Source of the DNA: Actinomycetota bacterium
Lineage (GTDB): Bacteria > Actinomycetota > Thermoleophilia > Gaiellales > Gaiellaceae
Reading direction: 5' to 3'
Assembly: GCA_013695295.1 (NCBI GenBank)
Contig: JACDAS010000175.1
Coordinates: forward strand, 1 to 8,757
DNA length: 8,757 nt
The position numbers and the translations under genes are program-made. How positions within the stretch are numbered: position 1 is the stretch's first letter; each line of letters opens with the position of its first letter. The notes beneath the pieces are model-generated. The model did no database searches. It worked only from the letters and a program-made list of their open reading frames with translations, and was not told where the DNA came from. This document shows, piece after piece, positions 6,002 to 8,757 of this stretch.

Positions 6002-6006
6002 GGAGG
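6002..6006 (+). promoter_or_regulatory. Ribosome binding site GGAGG for the glycosyltransferase
   Basis: GGAGG is separated from the GTG at 6011 by four C residues. It is the only clear Shine-Dalgarno sequence at a transcription-unit start in the window. The 4-base gap is shorter than the usual optimum. It supports GTG 6011 as the start and suggests this gene has a short leader, unlike its neighbours. Confidence 0.5.
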
Positions 6007-6010
6007 CCCC

Positions 6011-6730
6011 GTGCGCGTCACCGTCTGCCTCCCTACTTACAACGAGCTCGAGAACCTCGAGCCGATGGTGCGTGCGCTCGGCGAGGTGCTGCCTGACCAC
6101 GAGCTGCGCGTGCTGGTGATCGACGACGGCTCGCCGGACGGGACCGGAGAGCTCGCCGACACGCTCGCTCGGCAGCTCGGGTTCGTCGACGTCCTGCACC
6201 GGCCGCGGAAGGAGGGTCTCGGGCCCGCCTACCTGGCCGGGTTCCGGCGCGCCCTCGCCGGCGGAGCCGACCTCGTGCTCGAGATGGATTGCGACTTCTC
6301 CCACGACCCCGCCGACGTGCCGCGACTGGTGGCCGCCGCGGCCGACGTGGATCTCGTGCTCGGGTCGCGCTACGTCGCGGGCGGGCGGGTCTCGAACTGG
6401 GGCCCGGTTCGACGCTTGGTCTCGACCGGGGGCTCGCTCTACGCGCGCTTCCTGCTCGGCGTTCCGATCCGCGATCTGACCGGCGGCTTCAAGTGCTACC
6501 GGCGAGCGGTGCTGGAGGGAATCGACCTGGAAGCGATCACCGCCCGCGGGTATGCCTTCCAGATCGAGACGACCTACCGGGCCCTCCTCGCCGGCTTCCG
6601 CGTCGCCGAGATCCCGATCGCCTTCACCGACCGGGAGGCCGGCGCGTCGAAGATGAGCCGGGGCATCGTGCTGGAGGCGATCTGGAAGGTGCCGCTGCTG
6701 CGGGCGGCGGCTCTACGCCACCGGCTTTGA
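6011..6730 (+). CDS. GT2 glycosyltransferase, polyprenol-phosphate mannose synthase (Dpm1/Ppm1) type
   Basis: The product is 239 aa, the size of soluble single-domain Dpm1-like enzymes. These transfer mannose from GDP-mannose to a polyprenyl phosphate at the cytoplasmic face of the membrane, making the lipid donor used for glycan and protein mannosylation. The sequence shows an N-terminal nucleotide-binding strand VTVCLPTYNELENL (3-16), VIDDGSPDGT (36-45), the metal-binding DxD as D93-C-D95 in EMDCDFSHDP, GSRYVAGG (118-125), LTGGFKCYRR (156-165), GYAFQIE (180-186) and the acceptor-loop signature FTDREAGASKM (205-215). There is no C-terminal membrane domain, so it resembles the Ppm1 D2/Dpm1 catalytic unit without the GtrA-like or Lnt-like fusion found in some relatives. 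Sugar specificity (mannose versus glucose) is inferred. A thioredoxin gene follows after 33 bp with its own predicted promoter. Confidence 0.9.
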   Translation: MRVTVCLPTYNELENLEPMVRALGEVLPDHELRVLVIDDGSPDGTGELADTLARQLGFVDVLHRPRKEGLGPAYLAGFRRALAGGADLVLEMDCDFSHDPADVPRLVAAAADVDLVLGSRYVAGGRVSNWGPVRRLVSTGGSLYARFLLGVPIRDLTGGFKCYRRAVLEGIDLEAITARGYAFQIETTYRALLAGFRVAEIPIAFTDREAGASKMSRGIVLEAIWKVPLLRAAALRHRL

Positions 6731-6750
6731 GCTGAAACGAGGCCCGCTGC

Positions 6751-6756
6751 TACCCT
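6751..6756 (+). promoter_or_regulatory. Extended -10-like box TGCTACCCT before thioredoxin
   Basis: TACCCT ends 7 bases before the GTG at 6764, and TGC immediately precedes it (TGn, the extended -10 pattern). No Shine-Dalgarno sequence is present, so a leaderless thioredoxin message is predicted. Confidence 0.5.
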
Positions 6757-6763
6757 GCGGCAC

Positions 6764-7099
6764 GTGTTCGAGGTCACCGACGAGAGCTTCGAGCGCGACG
6801 TCCTCCAGTCAGACGTGCCCGTCGTCGTCGACTTCTGGGCTCCCTGGTGTGGGCCCTGCCGGGCGGTTGCTCCGATCCTCGAGGAGCTCGAGCGCGACGC
6901 CGCTGGACGAGTCGCCTTCGGCAAGCTGGACATCGACGAGCACCAGACGTGGGCCTCTCGCTACGGGGTCCTGTCGATTCCGACCGTGATCCTCTTCGAC
7001 GGCGGCGAGGTGAAGGAAACGGTGATCGGCGCCCGGCGACGTCCCGAGTACGAGGCAGCCTGGGCGCACTGGCTCGACCGCGAGCCGGCCGGCAGCTAA
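6764..7099 (+). CDS. trxA: Thioredoxin
   Basis: The product is 111 aa, typical of a single-domain cytoplasmic thioredoxin that reduces protein disulfides using electrons from thioredoxin reductase. The active site WCGPC is at 28-32 in VVVDFWAPWCGPC. The cis-proline loop SIPT has P73. The buried Asp preceding the active site is D23. No signal peptide or lipobox is present, so it should be cytoplasmic. The GTG at 6764 is supported by a TACCCT box 7 bases upstream, and the fold begins immediately (FEVTDESFERDVL). Other thioredoxin genes probably exist in the genome, so the trxA label marks the family rather than proven orthology. A truncated histidine-phosphatase frame begins 12 bases after its stop, probably on the same transcript. 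Confidence 0.92.
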   Translation: MFEVTDESFERDVLQSDVPVVVDFWAPWCGPCRAVAPILEELERDAAGRVAFGKLDIDEHQTWASRYGVLSIPTVILFDGGEVKETVIGARRRPEYEAAWAHWLDREPAGS

Positions 7100-7111
7100 G
7101 GACGTCATGCC

Positions 7112-7336
7112 GTGGCGACGCTCGTATTCGTTCGGCACGGTGAGACAGACTGGAACCGCGATCACCGCTGGCAAGGGTTCACAGGGCCTCCGCTGAACGA
7201 GACCGGCCGCAGCCAAACGGCTGAACTCGCAGCACAGCTCGAACACATCGACGCGATCTACGGCTTGTCGAAATCGCCGTTCGTGGAGAGGCTCTCTCGG
7301 AGCCTGTTGCCGACGGTTCCGCCTCCTAGGGCCTAG
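7112..7336 (+). pseudogene. Histidine phosphatase (phosphoglycerate-mutase-like) N-terminal remnant
   Basis: The frame from the GTG at 7112 encodes 74 aa. The first 50 or so are a textbook histidine-phosphatase start: TLVFVRHGETDWNRD with the phospho-accepting H9, then GFTGPPLNETGRSQTAELA. Family members are about 190-220 aa and need a second catalytic His and further Arg/Glu residues from the missing part. After LEHIDAIYG (about base 7263) the expected SSDLxRARxTA block is absent in all three plus-strand frames and is replaced by unrelated residues ending at the TAG at 7334-7336. GC by hand count is about 63%, below the neighbours. It is therefore most likely an inactive remnant left by a deletion or rearrangement. 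Its stop shares CTAG with the converging permease. An assembly join at this spot is an alternative. Confidence 0.75.
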
Positions 7337-8298
7337 AGCCGGATCCCCGCCGTGCTCAGCTTCACCCGCGGGTCGAAGACCGCGTAGAGCAGCTCCGCGA
7401 CGAGGTTCAGCAGCGCGATCCCGAGGACGGTGAAGACGACGACGCCCACGAGCACCGGCAGGTCGTTGCGCTGGAGCGACTCGTAGAGCACCTTTCCGAG
7501 ACCCGGCAACCCGAAGGCGGTCTCCACGAAGAGGGCGGTCGGGAGGGCGAAGCGGCCGATGTCCATCGCCAGCATGGCGAACACGGGCAGGATCGCGTTC
7601 GGCAGGACGTGGACGCGCACGGCCCCCCACTCCGACAGACCCTTCGCGCGGCCCGAGCGGACGTAGTCCTCGTGCAGGGCCTCCGCCACGCTCGCCCGGA
7701 TCATGCGCACGTACAGCGCCGCGAAGACGAGCGCGAACGTGAACCACGGGAGCAGCAGGTGGCTGAACCACTGCACCGGGCCGCCGCACGCCGTGTCCGG
7801 GTTGATCATGTCGCAGTAGCCACCCTCGGGCAGCAGGTGCAGCCTGAACCCGAAGATGTAGGAGAGCATCAACCCGAGCCAAAGTGGATGGACGGAGAGC
7901 CCGATCAGCACGAGGATCGTCGCGCTCCGGTCGATCGCCGAGCGGGGGCGCATCGCCGAGAAGATCCCGAACGGAAGGGCGATCAGCATCCACATGATCG
8001 CCCCGCCGATCGTCAGGGAGATCGTCACCGGCGCCGCGTCGAGCATGATCTCGTTGACGCTCCGCCTGGAGAAGAAGGAGTTGCCGAGGGAGCCGTGAGC
8101 GACGTTCCAGAGGAACCTTCCGTACTGCTCGAAGATCGGCCCTGAGACCTGGGTCGCGCGGCCGAGGTCGGTGAAGCCGCCGCCGCGAACCTGCACCTGG
8201 TTCGTCGGGATGACGTAGAAGATGATGAACGTGACGAGGGTGAGCGCGAGCCCGAGGACGGCCGCGGCGAGGACTCGCTTCACCACGTAGACCGGCAC
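7333..8298 (-). CDS. ABC transporter permease, DppB/OppB (binding-protein-dependent peptide/nickel) type
   Basis: The product is 321 aa, the usual 305-340 for DppB/OppB-type permeases that import di-/oligopeptides, nickel or glycosides with a DppC-like partner, two ATPases and a binding protein. It has an N-terminal anchor helix (about 8-30), a periplasmic segment, and further helices at about 92-115, 127-150, 179-199, 233-258 and 281-306. The cytoplasmic EAA loop that docks the ATPase lies at about 207-237 (EDYVRSGRAKGLSEWG). The periplasmic loop GYCDMINPDTACGG contains C162 and C171, which could form a disulfide. The usual family C-terminus DPRV is followed by nine extra residues. No partner subunit is adjacent: downstream it meets the histidine-phosphatase remnant tail to tail. 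The GTG at 8298 has TAACCT 7 bases upstream. Substrate unknown. Confidence 0.92.
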   Translation of the reverse strand: MPVYVVKRVLAAAVLGLALTLVTFIIFYVIPTNQVQVRGGGFTDLGRATQVSGPIFEQYGRFLWNVAHGSLGNSFFSRRSVNEIMLDAAPVTISLTIGGAIMWMLIALPFGIFSAMRPRSAIDRSATILVLIGLSVHPLWLGLMLSYIFGFRLHLLPEGGYCDMINPDTACGGPVQWFSHLLLPWFTFALVFAALYVRMIRASVAEALHEDYVRSGRAKGLSEWGAVRVHVLPNAILPVFAMLAMDIGRFALPTALFVETAFGLPGLGKVLYESLQRNDLPVLVGVVVFTVLGIALLNLVAELLYAVFDPRVKLSTAGIRL

Positions 8299-8305
8299 CG
8301 GGCGA

Positions 8306-8311
8306 AGGTTA
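8306..8311 (-). promoter_or_regulatory. -10-like box TAACCT that begins with the thiL stop codon
   Basis: TAACCT (8311-8306) is 7 bases before the permease GTG. Its first three bases are the TAA stop of thiL. The intergenic gap is only 10 bases, so the permease could be both cotranscribed with thiL and started from this internal leaderless promoter. Confidence 0.45.
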
Positions 8312-8757
8312 CGCCTTCGAGGAAAAGTGCTCCCAGCCGCGGAGGTCGACCGTGCGCCCCCCGAGGCGAAGCTCCATGCCCTCTCCCTCCTCGCAGTTTC
8401 CGACGACCGCGAGGCCGGCCGAGTCGGCGACGGCGGCGAGCAGCTCGTAGTCCTCGCCGAAGCCGCAGGCGAGCTCGAAGACGTCGCGGCCAGCCCTGGA
8501 TGCGACCTCGGCCACTCCGGCGGCCACCGGCACCCGCTCGAGGTCGATCACGACCCGGCAGCCGGAGCGGCGGGAGAGGTGGCCGGCATCCGCTGCGAGA
8601 CCGTCCGAGATGTCCAGGAGCGCGTGGGCGCTCCGGGCGAGCCGGCGTCCCTCGTCCAGCCTGAGCGGCGGCCGGCGGTGCGCGTCGACCAGCGGGCTCT
8701 CCCAGCCGCCGCGCAGGCAGTGGAAGCCCGCCGCCGAGGCTCCGAGCGGCCCGGTGA
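8309..8757 (-). CDS. thiL: Thiamine-monophosphate kinase, C-terminal part (5' end outside window)
   Basis: The minus-strand frame is open from the right edge to the TAA at 8311-8309, about 149 codons; the full enzyme is usually 300-330 aa, so roughly the C-terminal half is visible. ThiL phosphorylates thiamine monophosphate to thiamine diphosphate, the last step of cofactor synthesis, in the cytoplasm. Landmarks in order are TGPLGASAAG near the visible start, the HRRPPLRLDEGRRLA stretch, the conserved LLDISDGLAADAGHL (Mg/ATP-binding Asp residues), then CGFGEDYELLAAV (the family GEDYELL motif) and the typical GWEHF end. An ATG at 8551 is internal and not the start, because the conserved DISDG block lies upstream of it. 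It may head a unit with the permease gene, which begins 10 bases after its stop. Confidence 0.92.
   Translation of the reverse strand, partial: TGPLGASAAGFHCLRGGWESPLVDAHRRPPLRLDEGRRLARSAHALLDISDGLAADAGHLSRRSGCRVVIDLERVPVAAGVAEVASRAGRDVFELACGFGEDYELLAAVADSAGLAVVGNCEEGEGMELRLGGRTVDLRGWEHFSSKA

Noticed and set aside
5987..6304. A longer N-terminus for polX (upstream in-frame ATG at 6304)
   Set aside because: The added 106 residues would be antisense to the glycosyltransferase, exceed the family length, and lie upstream of the predicted -10.
7255..7336. Simple frameshift explaining the short histidine phosphatase
   Set aside because: I read the other two plus-strand frames after 7263 and neither restores the expected SSDLxRARxTA block, and the space to the permease stop is too short for the missing two-thirds.
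6809..7993. Open minus-strand frame of 394 codons across thioredoxin, the phosphatase remnant and the permease
   Set aside because: It is antisense to thioredoxin and out of frame with the permease; composition is shadow-like.

Overview
The window is a dense stretch of high-GC (roughly 70%) bacterial chromosome. Gene content, the dominance of GTG starts (9 of 11 internal starts) and -10-like boxes placed 6-8 bases before start codons all point to an actinobacterium. A Thermoleophilia/Gaiellales-type lineage is my best guess, but that placement is inference and was not tested by a search. No rRNA, tRNA, CRISPR array, insertion sequence or phage gene is visible.

Layout, left to right: the 3' part of a Fur/Zur-family metalloregulator (+). 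A small unrecognised protein (+, 456-833). Two overlapping half-size TauE/SafE membrane-permease genes (-, 830-1536). Trehalose-phosphatase otsB (+, 1555-2259), diverging from the permease pair across only 18 bp. A 152-bp intergenic stretch holding an 18-bp tandem duplication and a fold-back element with nested hairpins. A Nudix hydrolase (+). A minus-strand pair of polX (family X DNA polymerase with PHP nuclease domain) and, overlapping it by 4 bases, a PLP-dependent group II amino acid decarboxylase with non-standard catalytic residues. Then, diverging from polX across 24 bp, a polyprenol-phosphate-mannose-synthase-like GT2 glycosyltransferase (+), a thioredoxin (+) and the N-terminal stub of a histidine phosphatase (+). 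Finally a DppB/OppB-type ABC permease (-) and the C-terminal part of thiamine-monophosphate kinase thiL (-), which runs off the right edge.

The genes do not form one pathway; this is mostly housekeeping chromosome with several short transcription units. The most informative signals are in gene architecture. Seven genes that begin transcription units have a TANNNT hexamer 6-8 bases before the start codon, the layout expected for leaderless mRNAs. One of these boxes (TATTGTA, 1542-1548) reads as a -10 on both strands and appears to fire two divergent leaderless genes. Another begins with the TAA stop codon of the gene before it. Two convergent gene pairs end on the same CTAG palindrome, which supplies a TAG stop to each strand.

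The best biochemical lead is the decarboxylase. By eye alignment to human DOPA decarboxylase, Asn replaces the PLP-stacking His192 and His replaces the catalytic-loop Tyr332. Those positions separate decarboxylases from aldehyde synthases in insects and plants. I did not find an obvious multi-gene novel defence or mobile system.
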